Part shown: positions 11,389-19,418 of the stretch, piece after piece
Layout of the letters: every line of letters begins with the position of its first letter
Position numbering within the stretch: position 1 is the stretch's first letter
Assembly: GCA_030680175.1 (NCBI GenBank)
Contig: JAUXWO010000140.1
Span: forward strand, 1-48,475
Direction of reading: 5' to 3'
DNA: 48,475 nucleotides
From: Vicinamibacterales bacterium
GTDB taxonomy: Bacteria > Acidobacteriota > Vicinamibacteria > Vicinamibacterales > UBA2999
The notes under the pieces: generated by a model
Database searches by the model: none
The model's input: only the letters and a program-made list of their open reading frames with translations
What the model was told of the DNA's origin: nothing
Translations under genes and position numbers: made by a program

Positions 11389-11844
11389 ATGTCCATGGTG
11401 CGATTCGATCCGTTTCGTGATCTCGCGGTCCTGCAGGACCGCATGAACCGGCTGTTCAATGAGGCGCACAGACCCGTGCGGCGCGAGGACGAGGGGCTCG
11501 GCACGCGCGGGGCGTGGGTGCCGGCCGTTGACATCTACGAGCACGACGGCGCGCTCGTGATGAAGGCCGAGTTGCCCGACCTGCAGCGCGAGGATATCGA
11601 CGTCTCGGTCGAGAACCAGACGCTCACGCTGCGCGGGGAGCGCCGGCTCGGCAGCGAGGTGACCGAGGACAGCTTCCACCGCATCGAGCGCGCCTACGGC
11701 AGCTTCAGCCGCGCCTTCACGCTGCCGGCCACCGTCGACGCGACGAAGATCGCGGCCGAGTACAAGCAGGGCGTGCTGACCATCCGCCTGCCGTTCCGCG
11801 AGGAGGCCAAGCCGCGCAGCATCAAGGTCGAGGTGGCGGCGTAG
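11389..11844 (+). CDS. Hsp20/alpha-crystallin family chaperone
   Basis: A 151-residue small heat-shock protein. The N-terminus MSMVRFDPFRDLAVLQDRMNRLF is typical of class A bacterial Hsp20. The alpha-crystallin domain spans about residues 38-150 with VDIYEHDGALVMKAELPDLQ, the FSRAFTLPATVD segment and the signature YKQGVLTIRLPFREEAKPRSI. The start is taken as the second of three clustered ATGs because AAGGAG at 11375-11380 lies 8 bases before it; the ATG at 11383 is only 2 bases from that site. It probably acts with DnaK upstream by holding aggregating proteins for refolding. Array B and a heptamer array lie between the two genes. Confidence 0.93.
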   Translation: MSMVRFDPFRDLAVLQDRMNRLFNEAHRPVRREDEGLGTRGAWVPAVDIYEHDGALVMKAELPDLQREDIDVSVENQTLTLRGERRLGSEVTEDSFHRIERAYGSFSRAFTLPATVDATKIAAEYKQGVLTIRLPFREEAKPRSIKVEVAA

Positions 11845-11854
11845 CCGAACCTGT

Positions 11855-11860
11855 CATACT
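11855..11860 (+). promoter_or_regulatory. Candidate -10 element (CATACT), leaderless context
   Basis: CATACT ends 6 bases before the ATG at 11867, which is where transcription would be expected to start. There is no Shine-Dalgarno sequence between it and the ATG. Confidence 0.4.
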
Positions 11861-11866
11861 GCGCCG

Positions 11867-12211
11867 ATGACCACGTTCCTCCTGCACTGGGCCGTCACCG
11901 CCGCGGCGCTCGGGGTGACGGCCTACATCCTCCCCGGTGTCCATGTGGCCTCCTGGTCGGCGCTCGCGGTCGGGGCGCTCGTCCTCGGCCTCGTCAACGC
12001 CGTCGTCCGGCCGATCCTGGTGCTGCTGACGCTGCCGATTACCGTCCTGACGCTCGGGCTGTTCTACCTGATCGTCAACGGCCTGGCGTTTGGCCTGGCG
12101 GCGGCGATTGTGCCGGGATTCAGCCTCGATTCCGCGCTGTGGGCGGTGCTCGGGGCGCTGGTCGTGAGCCTGGTTTCGGGCTTCATCGGCGCCTTCGCGA
12201 AGGCCGACTGA
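11867..12211 (+). CDS. Phage holin family IV / YvlD-type membrane protein
   Basis: A 114-residue inner-membrane protein with four hydrophobic segments (about residues 5-25, 30-50, 55-78 and 88-110). The motif ALVLGLVNAVVRPILVLLTLPITVLTLGLFYLIVNGLAFGLA is the characteristic core of the holin superfamily IV (PF04020, YvlD-like). Despite the name these are usually chromosomal genes unrelated to phage lysis and their function is poorly known; YvlD of Bacillus belongs to an envelope-stress operon. It starts 22 bases after hsp20 and ends at a probable intrinsic terminator, so it may share the hsp20 transcript or be read from its own promoter. Confidence 0.85.
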   Translation: MTTFLLHWAVTAAALGVTAYILPGVHVASWSALAVGALVLGLVNAVVRPILVLLTLPITVLTLGLFYLIVNGLAFGLAAAIVPGFSLDSALWAVLGALVVSLVSGFIGAFAKAD

Positions 12212-12262
12212 GGCCGCCGGCCTGGGCCCCGCGCGGCGCCTTGCCCTGCGGCTGGCCTTTTT
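12211..12262 (+). terminator. Intrinsic terminator after the holin-like gene
   Basis: AGGCCGCCG (12211-12219) can pair with CGGC-T-GGCCT (12249-12258, one bulged T), immediately followed by TTTT to 12262. The apical part is also GC-rich. This is the only hairpin plus T-run arrangement I found, and it closes the dnaK-hsp20-holin cluster. Confidence 0.6.
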
Positions 12263-12266
12263 GAGG

Positions 12267-12272
12267 TAGACT
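12267..12272 (+). promoter_or_regulatory. Candidate -10 element (TAGACT) for rpoZ
   Basis: TAGACT ends 8 bases before the ATG at 12281 and directly follows the terminator T-run. A start site about 7 bases downstream would make the mRNA nearly leaderless. No clear -35 hexamer. Confidence 0.4.
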
Positions 12273-12280
12273 GGGACGTT

Positions 12281-12571
12281 ATGTCTGACGAGATCCTGCA
12301 CGCTGAGTCCGCCGACCCGGTCGACCCGGCCGCCACCCCCGAGCCGGACGAGGTCATCGAGTACCCGGAAGCGGTGCGTATCGAGAGCCGCTTCCTGTTC
12401 GTGGACGTGTCGGCGATGCGCGCCAAGCAGCTCCGCAAGGGCGCCCGCGTCCGTCTGGCGCCGGATGTGCCGCGCCCGCTCAAGCCGGAGCGCATGGCCA
12501 TGGAAGAGGTGCGCCACCGCCTCGTCGAGTGGGCGCTGCCCGAGTTCAAGGTCGAGATCGACCTCCGCTAG
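12281..12571 (+). CDS. rpoZ: Probable DNA-directed RNA polymerase omega subunit
   Basis: A 96-residue acidic-then-basic small protein. After an acidic N-terminus (ADPVDPAATPEPDEVIEYPE) it reads SRFLFVDVSAMRAKQLRKGARV, matching the omega pattern (N/S)RFxLVxxAAxRAxQLxxGA, and then KPERMAMEEVRHRLVEWALP, matching the conserved KPxxxAxxEIxxGxI helix. Omega wraps the beta-prime C-terminus and assists polymerase assembly. The usual gmk or coaBC neighbours are absent here, and the tail is shorter than in E. coli, so the name is tentative. It has its own candidate promoter and a hairpin after its stop. Confidence 0.6.
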   Translation: MSDEILHAESADPVDPAATPEPDEVIEYPEAVRIESRFLFVDVSAMRAKQLRKGARVRLAPDVPRPLKPERMAMEEVRHRLVEWALPEFKVEIDLR

Positions 12572-12581
12572 CCCAGGCCCA

Positions 12582-12603
12582 GGGTCCGGCCAATGCCGGA
12601 CCC
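12582..12603 (+). terminator. Perfect 9-bp hairpin after rpoZ
   Basis: GGGTCCGGC (12582-12590), loop CAAT, GCCGGACCC (12595-12603). It begins 10 bases after the rpoZ stop codon. No T-run follows, only a C-rich stretch, so termination strength is uncertain. Confidence 0.55.
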
Positions 12604-12677
12604 CGGGAACCCCCCTTTCGGTCTCCTCGTAACTCTTTCACAGAGCGGTGCCATCAGCGGCTCCGGAGGAGGCGTCC

Positions 12678-13031
12678 ATGATTGAACTCTTCGTGCTGGC
12701 CATGCTTGCCGTGGTGGGCGTGTCCGTGGCCGCTGTCATCGGCATCGCGGTGTTCGTCGTGAAGACGGTGCTCTGGCTCGTCCTGCTGCCGTTCCGCCTG
12801 CTCTTCGGCCTGATCGGCGCGGGCCTCGGCCTGGTATTCGGGGCGATTGGCCTCGTGGCCGGCGTGGCGCTGGTGCCGGTGCTGCTCGCCGGCGCGGCCG
12901 TCGTCGCGGTGATCGCCATCGTGGGCGCGCTGCTGAGCGTCCTGCTGCCGCTCATCCCATTCATCCTGCTGGGCCTGGTCGTCTGGGCGGTCTTCTTCCG
13001 AGACAAGCAGCCCGTGCTCCCCGTGGCCTGA
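12678..13031 (+). CDS. Small hypothetical membrane protein
   Basis: A 117-residue, almost entirely hydrophobic protein. It has a long N-terminal helix pair (MIELFVLAMLAVVGVSVAAVIG, then FVVKTVLWLVLLPFRLLFGLI), a Gly-rich hydrophobic middle and a last helix LIPFILLGLVVWAVFF, followed by a short polar tail with RDKQ. I do not recognise a named family; the LLPFRLLFGLIG core recalls small membrane proteins seen near stress genes, but this is a weak resemblance. The ATG at 12678 is chosen because GGAGGA (12665-12670) stands 7 bases upstream; an ATG at 12648 would add 10 residues. It ends just before a 42-bp perfect palindrome. Confidence 0.7.
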   Translation: MIELFVLAMLAVVGVSVAAVIGIAVFVVKTVLWLVLLPFRLLFGLIGAGLGLVFGAIGLVAGVALVPVLLAGAAVVAVIAIVGALLSVLLPLIPFILLGLVVWAVFFRDKQPVLPVA

Positions 13032-13055
13032 ACACGTTCACACACGGCATCACGG

Positions 13056-13145
13056 ACAAACACGAAGGACACGTCCGCCTCCGCGGCCGGAGGCCGCTAC
13101 GGCGCGGCCTCCGGCCGCGGAGGCGGACGTGTCCTTCGTGTTTGT
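13056..13145. repeat. 42-bp perfect inverted repeat between convergent genes
   Basis: The left arm (13056-13097) and right arm (13104-13145) are perfect reverse complements over 42 bases with a 6-base loop TACGGC. The outer part of each arm, ACAAACACGAAGGAC, is shared with the palindrome at 46494. The inner part, starting GTCCGCCTCCGCGGCCGG, matches the start of the 81-bp cloverleaf element at 21910 and 22015, so this element joins two modules. It lies between the small membrane protein gene (plus) and gatA (minus) and could act as a bidirectional terminator. Confidence 0.95.
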
Positions 13146-13159
13146 ACGTAGTGCTCGTC

Positions 13160-14623
13160 TCAGGGCGTCGCGGTGTGCCAGTTGGTGTCGCGCTGGTAGG
13201 CGTCGCCGGTGCGGAGCAGCGTGGCCTCGTCGAACATCCGCCCCGTCAGCTGCAGGCCGATCGGGAGCCGGTCCTCGGAGAACCCGCATGGCACGCTCAG
13301 GGCCGGCAGGCCCGCCAGGTTGGCGCTCACCGTGAAGATGTCGGCCAGGTACATCGCGAGCGGGTCGTCCGTCTTCTCGCCCAGCCGGAACGCGGGCGTG
13401 GGCGTGGTCGGCATGGCGACAAGGTCGGCGACGGCAAAGGCGCGCTCGTAGTCCTGGCGGAGGAGCGTGCGCACCTGCTGGGCCTTCAGGTAGTAGGCGT
13501 CGTAGTAGCCGGCGCTGAGCACGTAGGTGCCGAGCATGATGCGCCGTTTCACTTCGGGCCCGAACCCTTCATCACGGGTGCGTTCGTACATCTGCCGCAG
13601 CGTGTCGCCCGGCTCGAGCGGCGTGCGGTACCCGAAGCGCACGCCGTCGTAACGGGCCAGATTCGAACTCGCCTCGGCGGTGGCGATCAGGTAGTAGACC
13701 GGGATGGCGTACCGGGCGTGCGGCAGATCCACGTCCACGAGCGTGGCGCCGCGCGCCGTCAGCACCTCGAGCGAGGTGTGGAAGGCGGCCAGCACGGCCG
13801 GGGCCACGCCGTCGGCGAGGAAGGCGCGCGGCACGCCGATGCGCAGACCCTGGATGTCGCCCGTGAGCGCGCCGAGGTAGTCGGCGACGGGCTCGGCGGT
13901 GGCGGTGGCATCCTGTCCATCAGCGCCGGCGATGACGCCGAGCACGAGGGCGGCGTCCTCGACGGTGCGCGCGAACGGACCGATCTGATCGAGCGACGAG
14001 CCGTACGCGAGCAGGCCGTAGCGCGACACGCGCCCGTAGCTCGGCTTCAGCCCGGCCACACCGCAGAGCGCCGCCGGCTGGCGGATGGAGCCGCCCGTAT
14101 CGGAGCCGAGCGAGACGGGCACGAGGCCCGCCGCCACGGCGACCGCCGATCCGCCGCTCGAGCCGCCCGGCGTGCGGTCGAGCGCCCACGGGTTGCGCGT
14201 CGGGCCGAAGGCGGAGTTCTCGGTCGAGGATCCCATCCCGAACTCGTCGCAGTTGGTCTTGCCGAGGATCACGGCGCCGGCCGCCTCGAGCCGCGCGACG
14301 GCCGTGGCGTCGAACGCCGGGACGTACTGCGCGAGGATGCGCGAGCTTGCCGTCGTCCGGATGCCGCGGGTGGAGATGTTGTCCTTGATGGCGACGGGGA
14401 CGCCGTGCAGCGGCCCGGGGGCGGCGCCGGCGTCCCGCGCCGCGTCGAGCGCGTGCGCACGCGCCAGCGCGCGTTCCACGGCGACGGCGGTGAAGGCGCC
14501 GAGCGCGCCATCGCGAGCGGCCGTCGTGTCGAGGGCCTCCTGGCAGACGTCCGCGGCGCGGCGGTCGCCTCGCGCGAGGGCGTCGCGCAGCGCGCGGGCG
14601 GTGGGCGGGGGCGTGGCGCTCAT
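13160..14623 (-). CDS. gatA: Aspartyl/glutamyl-tRNA(Asn/Gln) amidotransferase subunit A
   Basis: A 487-residue amidase-signature enzyme that releases ammonia from glutamine for GatB to amidate Glu-tRNA(Gln) or Asp-tRNA(Asn). The Ser-cisSer-Lys triad is complete: Lys80 in PVAIKDN, Ser155 in [10 protein letters not shown] and Ser179 in [12 protein letters not shown], with the same spacing as known GatA proteins. The region [24 protein letters not shown] further separates GatA from other amidases. Its ATG overlaps the gatC stop by 4 bp (ATGA). gatB is not next to them, which is common outside Firmicutes. The organism therefore probably makes Gln-tRNA and/or Asn-tRNA by the indirect route. Confidence 0.97.
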   Translation of the reverse strand: MSATPPPTARALRDALARGDRRAADVCQEALDTTAARDGALGAFTAVAVERALARAHALDAARDAGAAPGPLHGVPVAIKDNISTRGIRTTASSRILAQYVPAFDATAVARLEAAGAVILGKTNCDEFGMGSSTENSAFGPTRNPWALDRTPGGSSGGSAVAVAAGLVPVSLGSDTGGSIRQPAALCGVAGLKPSYGRVSRYGLLAYGSSLDQIGPFARTVEDAALVLGVIAGADGQDATATAEPVADYLGALTGDIQGLRIGVPRAFLADGVAPAVLAAFHTSLEVLTARGATLVDVDLPHARYAIPVYYLIATAEASSNLARYDGVRFGYRTPLEPGDTLRQMYERTRDEGFGPEVKRRIMLGTYVLSAGYYDAYYLKAQQVRTLLRQDYERAFAVADLVAMPTTPTPAFRLGEKTDDPLAMYLADIFTVSANLAGLPALSVPCGFSEDRLPIGLQLTGRMFDEATLLRTGDAYQRDTNWHTATP

Positions 14624-14919
14624 CCGATCACCCGCGGGACCTTGAAGAGGCCGGACGCCTGCGCGGCCTCGGGAGCGTTCGCCAGCGCCTCCTCGCGCGG
14701 GAGCGTGGGGCGCGGCTCGTCCGCCCGATCGAGCGGGACGCGGTCGAGCACATGGGCGGTGGGCAACACCCCGCTGGTATCCACGGCCTGGATCTCCGCG
14801 ACGTAGCCGAGGATGTCGGCCAACTGGCGGCCAAACAGCACGACTTCATCGTCGGTCAGGTCGAGATGGGCGAGCGCGGCGACGCGGGCGACTTCCTCTG
14901 GGCTGAGCGGCACGGACAT
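14620..14919 (-). CDS. gatC: Asp/Glu-tRNA amidotransferase subunit C
   Basis: A 99-residue GatC that stabilises the GatA-GatB interface. The N-terminus [33 protein letters not shown] is characteristic, as is the C-terminal segment with [12 protein letters not shown]-type sequence ([25 protein letters not shown]). The ATG at 14919 gives the normal length, although the frame stays open upstream. A TACCAT hexamer on the minus strand lies 9 bases before the start, with no Shine-Dalgarno sequence. It is divergent from the RND efflux operon, leaving a 200-bp shared regulatory region. Confidence 0.93.
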   Translation of the reverse strand: MSVPLSPEEVARVAALAHLDLTDDEVVLFGRQLADILGYVAEIQAVDTSGVLPTAHVLDRVPLDRADEPRPTLPREEALANAPEAAQASGLFKVPRVIG

Positions 14920-14987
14920 GGAACGGAAATGGTACCACGCCTCGCACCTTGGCCATTTGGCGGATGGCACGGCCCAGGGGCGGACGC

Positions 14988-15008
14988 TATAGTGGGAGAT
15001 TGTCTCCC
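14988..15008 (+). promoter_or_regulatory. Candidate RND-operon promoter with palindrome GGGAGA-TTG-TCTCCC at the start site
   Basis: TATAGT (14988-14993) is followed at once by a perfect dyad GGGAGA / TCTCCC with a 3-base centre (14994-15008). The predicted start point lies within the dyad, so it could be a repressor operator or a 5'-mRNA hairpin. The leader to the ATG at 15120 would be about 120 bases. No regulator gene is adjacent and the -35 region is poor, so this is suggestive only. Confidence 0.4.
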
Positions 15009-15119
15009 CCGTCGGCGAGGTGCGCGACGGCGTGAGCACTCCGTCACCGCCGCGGCCCGCGCATCGCAGGGGCCGGCCGGCGCGTCCAACGGGGTTACGG
15101 CATTCATGGAGCAGCGGTC

Positions 15120-16271
15120 ATGCAGGCGACGTGGTTTCGGATTCGCGGGACGGTAGCAGCGGGCGCGGCGGTGCTGGGCGTGGCGCTCACGGTCGCGGCC
15201 TGCGGCGGTGGGGCAGCACCGGCGGGGCCGGGCGGGCCTCCCGGCGGATTCCCCGCGATGGGCGTCGAGGTGCTCACGCTCGAGCCGCGGTCGATCGAGC
15301 AGACGACCGAGTACATCGGCACGGTGAAGTCGCGGCGATCGACGACCATCCAGCCGCAGGCGGAGGGCTTCATCACCCGGATCGCCGTCCGATCGGGCGA
15401 CCGCGTCCGCGCCGGCGCCGTGCTCATGGAGGTGGACTCGGCCTCGCAGCAGGCCACGGTCGCGAACCTCCAGTCGCTGCGCGCCGCGCGCGAGGCCGAC
15501 GTCGCGTTTGCGCGGCAGCAGGACCAGCGGATGCGGACGCTGCTCGAGGCCGGCGCCGTCAGCGCGCGTGAGCTCGAGCAGGCCACGACGGCGCTCCAGA
15601 CGTCCGAGGCGCAGCTGCAGGCGGTGGACGCACAGATTCGCCAGCAGCAGGTGGAGCTGGCCTACCACCGCGTGACCGCCCCCACGGCCGGCGTCGTCGG
15701 CGACATCCCGGTGCGCGTCGGGGACCGCGTGACGCGCGCGACGCAGCTGACGACGGTCGACGACAACGAGGGGCTCGAGGTCTACCTGAACGTGCCGGTG
15801 GCGCTGGCCCCGGACCTGCGCGTCGGGCTGCCCGTGCGCCTCATGACCGACGGCGGCGAGGTGCTGGCGACTGAGGCCCTCACGTTCGTGGCGCCCTCGG
15901 TGGACGAGACGACCCAGACGGTGCTCGCCAAGGCGGCCATTGCCACCAACACCCCGGGCTTCCGCACCTCGCAGTACGTGCGCGCCCGCATCGTGTGGCG
16001 TGACGCGCCGGGGCTGACGGTGCCGCTTGTGTCCGTGACGCGGATCAACGGCCGCTACTTCGTGTTCGTGGCCGAGACCGCCGAGGGGCAGACCATTGCG
16101 CGCCAGCGCCCCGTGGATCTGGGTGACGTGGTCGGGAACGACTACGTGGTGCGCAGCGGCCTCAGCGCGGGTGACCGCCTCATCATCTCCGGCGTGCAGA
16201 AGATCGGCGACGGCATGCCCGTGTCGCCGCAGCCTGCCGCCGCGGCGCCCGCGGCCGGGCCGCAGCGCTAG
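15120..16271 (+). CDS. RND efflux periplasmic adaptor (membrane fusion) lipoprotein
   Basis: A 383-residue MFP/HlyD-type adaptor that links the inner-membrane RND pump to the outer-membrane channel. A lipoprotein signal peptide ends at Cys28 (LTVAAC). After a Gly/Pro-rich linker come the barrel-sandwich half (YIGTVKSRRSTTIQPQAEGFITRI), a coiled-coil hairpin about residues 105-180 (QATVANLQSLRAAREADVAF... to QIRQQQVELAYHRVTAPTAG), the beta-barrel and the membrane-proximal domain ending in LSAGDRLIISGVQKIGDGMPV. GGAG at 15108-15111 is the likely ribosome binding site. It is the first gene of a three-gene operon, AcrA-MexA type. Confidence 0.95.
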   Translation: MQATWFRIRGTVAAGAAVLGVALTVAACGGGAAPAGPGGPPGGFPAMGVEVLTLEPRSIEQTTEYIGTVKSRRSTTIQPQAEGFITRIAVRSGDRVRAGAVLMEVDSASQQATVANLQSLRAAREADVAFARQQDQRMRTLLEAGAVSARELEQATTALQTSEAQLQAVDAQIRQQQVELAYHRVTAPTAGVVGDIPVRVGDRVTRATQLTTVDDNEGLEVYLNVPVALAPDLRVGLPVRLMTDGGEVLATEALTFVAPSVDETTQTVLAKAAIATNTPGFRTSQYVRARIVWRDAPGLTVPLVSVTRINGRYFVFVAETAEGQTIARQRPVDLGDVVGNDYVVRSGLSAGDRLIISGVQKIGDGMPVSPQPAAAAPAAGPQR

Positions 16272-16286
16272 GCGCCCGGGAGCTTC

Positions 16287-19200
16287 ATGTTTACCGACAT
16301 CTTCATCCGCCGCCCCATCCTGTCCACCGTCTGCTCGCTGGTCATCATCATCGCCGGCGCGGTGGCGATTCCGACGCTGCCGATCGCGCGGTACCCGGAG
16401 CTGACGCCGCCATCGGTGACGGTGTCGGCCTTCTACACCGGCGCGAACGCCCAGGCCGTCGAGAGCGCCGTCACCACGCCGCTCGAGCAGGTCATCAACG
16501 GCGTCGAGGGGATGACCTACATCACCTCGTCGAGCACCAACAGCGGCGTCAGCAACATCACGGTGTTCTTCGACATCGACCGCGACCCCGACCTGGCGGC
16601 CGTGGACGTGCAGAACCGCGTGAACCAGGCGCTCGGCCGCATGCCGGCCGACGTGCGCAGCAACGGCATCAGCGTCACGAAGAACTCGGCGGGCTTCCTG
16701 ATGGGGCTCGGGTTCTTCTCGAAGGACGGCCGGTACGACTCGCTGTTCATCAGCAACTACCTGGACGTGTACGTGCGTGACGCCGTCAAGCGCGTGCCCG
16801 GCGTCGGCAACGTCATCATCTTCGGCGAGCGCAAGTTCGCGATGCGGCTCTGGCTCGATCCCGGACGCCTGGCCGCGCGCGGCCTGACGGCCGGCGACGT
16901 CGTCAGCGCCCTGCGTGAGCAGAACGTGCAGGTCGCCGCCGGCAGCCTCGGCGACGCGCCGATGTCGTCCGAGCAGATGTACCAGCTCTCGGTCCGCGCC
17001 ATGGGCCGCCTGTCCGAGGTGGCGCAGTTCGAGGACGTGGTCGTCAAGGCGGGCGCCGACGGCGCGCTCGTGCGGCTGAGCGACATCGGCCGCGTGGAGC
17101 TCGGCGCCGAGACCTATTCGTCGAACCTGCGGTTCCTCGGCCTCGAGGCGTCGGGCATGGGCATCCAGCTGCTGCCGAGCGCCAATGCGCTCGAGGTGGA
17201 CGCCGGGGTCCGCGCCGCGCTCGTCGCGCTCGAGCCGACGTTCCCGCCGGGCCTCGAGTACGCGATTGCGTTCGACAACGTCTCGGTCGTGCGCGAGTCG
17301 ATCGCCGAGGTGCTCAAGACGCTCGCCGAGGCGATCGGCCTCGTCATCCTGGTGATGTTCCTGTTCCTCCAGAACTGGCGGAGCACCATCATCCCGACGA
17401 TCACGATCCCCGTGTCGCTCATCGGCACCTTCGCCTTCATCAAGCTCTTCGACTTCTCGATCAACACCCTCACCCTCTTCGGCATCGTCCTCGCCACCGG
17501 CATCGTGGTGGACGATGCGATTGTGGTGATCGAGAACATCGAGCGGCACATCACGCAGTACGGGAAGAAGGCGCAGCGCGCCGCCATCGACGCGATGCGC
17601 GAGGTGTTCAGCGCGGTGATCGTCATCGGCATCGTGCTGATCGCGGTGTTCGTGCCGGTGGCGTTCTTCCCGGGCACGACCGGGCGCCTCTACCAGCAGT
17701 TCTCGCTCACCATCGCGTTCGCCGTCCTGTTGTCGGTGTTCAACGCCGTGACGCTGACGCCGGCGCTCGCGGCGCTGCTGCTCGACAAGGAGAGCCACGA
17801 GCATCGCGGGCTCTTCAAGATCTTCAACCGCGCCGTGGACGCAGGCACGGACTTCTATGTCACCGCGGTGCGGTGGGCGCTCAACCAGCGCCTCGCGATG
17901 CTCGTGCTGTTCATGGTGGGCCTGGCCGCTACGTGGTGGGTCTTCTCGGCCGTGCCCTCGGCGTTCGTGCCGGACGAGGACGAGGGCTACTTCATCACCA
18001 TCGTGCAGGCGCCGGCCGGCGCGTCGCTCGAGTACACGACCAACATCGCGAAGCAGGCCGAGCAGGTGCTGTTCGCGCAGCCGGAGATCGCGGGCGTCTT
18101 CTCGGTGATGGGCTTCAGCTTCGCGGGCGCCGCGCCGAACAACGGGCTGATCTTCACCCGGCTGACGGACTTCGACCAGCGCAGGGGACCGGATCAATCG
18201 CTGGCGGCCGTGCTCAACCGCATCCGCGGGCCCCTCTTCGGGATTCCCGGGGCGATCATCGTGCCGTTTGCGCCGCCGGCGATTCAGGGGCTCTCGGCGT
18301 TCGGCGGCTTCCAGTTCCAGGTGCTCGACCAGACGGGCGGCGACATCACGCAGCTGGCCGACGTCACCGGGCAGCTCGTCGGCGCGGGGAACCAGTCGGG
18401 CCGCGTGGCGGGGCTCTTCAGCAGCTTCACCGCCCGCGACCCGCAACTCGTCGTCGAGATCGATCGCGACCGCGCGCGCGCCCTCGGCCTGCCGCTGCGC
18501 GAGGTCACCGATGCCCTGCAGGTGTTTCTCGGGTCGCAGTACGTGAACGACTTCGACTTCAACAACCGCGCCTACCGGGTGTATGCGCAGGCGGATCAGC
18601 AGTTCCGGGCCGGGCCGGCCGACCTCGGGCAGCTCTACGCGCGCACGCAGGGCGGCGAGATGGTGGCCCTCGACTCGGTCGTCCGGCTCAGCGAGACGAC
18701 GGCGCCGCAGGTGATCAGTCACTTCAACCTGTTCCGATCGGCGGAGATCACGGGGTCGGGGGCGCCCGGCGTCAGCTCCGGCGAGGCGCTGCAGGCAATG
18801 CAGGAACTCGCGGGGGCGTCGCTGCCGCCCGGGTTCTCCTACGCCTGGGCGGGCCTCTCGCTCGAGGAGATCCAGTCGGGCAGCCAGGCGGCCTACATCT
18901 TCGCGCTCAGCGTGCTCCTCGTCTACCTCGTGCTCGCGGCGCAGTACGAGAGCTGGGTGCTGCCGTTCATCATCCTCCTCGGCGTCCCGCTCGCGGTGCT
19001 CGGCGCGTTGTCGGCACAGCTCGTGCGCGGCTTCGCCAACGACGTGTTCTGTCAGGTCGGCCTCGTGATGCTGATCGGACTGGCAGCGAAGAACTCGATC
19101 CTGATCGTCGAGTTCGCCGAGCAGTTGCGCGGCAAGGGGATGTCGATCGTCGAGGCCGCGGTGGAGTCCTCGCGCATCCGGCTCCGCCCGATTCTGATGA

Positions 19201-19418
19201 CGTCGATGGCGCTGATCCTCGGCGTGCTGCCGCTGGCGCTCGCCTCCGGCGCCGGCGCCGGCGCCCGCAACTCGGTCGGCACGGCCGTGGCCGGTGGCAT
19301 GTTCGCCTCCATGGTGCTGTCGGTCATCTTCATTCCGGTGCTCTATGTCATCATCCGTTCGCTCGCGCCCGGTGGCGGCCGCTACGCGGTGCAGGCAGAG
19401 GAGGCCGCGCATGGGTAG
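16287..19418 (+). CDS. HAE1-family RND efflux transporter (AcrB/MexB type)
   Basis: A 1043-residue proton-driven drug/hydrophobe exporter of the inner membrane. It starts MFTDIFIRRPILSTVCSLVI as in AcrB. The helix-4 proton relay is intact (LATGIVVDDAIVVIENIERH, with the Asp-Asp pair), followed by PVAFFPGTTGRLYQQFSLTIA, and the helix-10 Lys is in GLAAKNSILIVEFAEQL. Two large periplasmic loops (about residues 30-335 and 560-870) give the substrate-binding domains. GGGAG lies upstream of the ATG. The 3' end overlaps the TolC-like gene by 8 bp. Substrate range cannot be inferred. Confidence 0.97.
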   Translation: MFTDIFIRRPILSTVCSLVIIIAGAVAIPTLPIARYPELTPPSVTVSAFYTGANAQAVESAVTTPLEQVINGVEGMTYITSSSTNSGVSNITVFFDIDRDPDLAAVDVQNRVNQALGRMPADVRSNGISVTKNSAGFLMGLGFFSKDGRYDSLFISNYLDVYVRDAVKRVPGVGNVIIFGERKFAMRLWLDPGRLAARGLTAGDVVSALREQNVQVAAGSLGDAPMSSEQMYQLSVRAMGRLSEVAQFEDVVVKAGADGALVRLSDIGRVELGAETYSSNLRFLGLEASGMGIQLLPSANALEVDAGVRAALVALEPTFPPGLEYAIAFDNVSVVRESIAEVLKTLAEAIGLVILVMFLFLQNWRSTIIPTITIPVSLIGTFAFIKLFDFSINTLTLFGIVLATGIVVDDAIVVIENIERHITQYGKKAQRAAIDAMREVFSAVIVIGIVLIAVFVPVAFFPGTTGRLYQQFSLTIAFAVLLSVFNAVTLTPALAALLLDKESHEHRGLFKIFNRAVDAGTDFYVTAVRWALNQRLAMLVLFMVGLAATWWVFSAVPSAFVPDEDEGYFITIVQAPAGASLEYTTNIAKQAEQVLFAQPEIAGVFSVMGFSFAGAAPNNGLIFTRLTDFDQRRGPDQSLAAVLNRIRGPLFGIPGAIIVPFAPPAIQGLSAFGGFQFQVLDQTGGDITQLADVTGQLVGAGNQSGRVAGLFSSFTARDPQLVVEIDRDRARALGLPLREVTDALQVFLGSQYVNDFDFNNRAYRVYAQADQQFRAGPADLGQLYARTQGGEMVALDSVVRLSETTAPQVISHFNLFRSAEITGSGAPGVSSGEALQAMQELAGASLPPGFSYAWAGLSLEEIQSGSQAAYIFALSVLLVYLVLAAQYESWVLPFIILLGVPLAVLGALSAQLVRGFANDVFCQVGLVMLIGLAAKNSILIVEFAEQLRGKGMSIVEAAVESSRIRLRPILMTSMALILGVLPLALASGAGAGARNSVGTAVAGGMFASMVLSVIFIPVLYVIIRSLAPGGGRYAVQAEEAAHG

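Noticed and set aside
11867-12211. Prophage remnant suggested by the holin-like gene
   Set aside because: The family is mostly chromosomal and no other phage gene is nearby.
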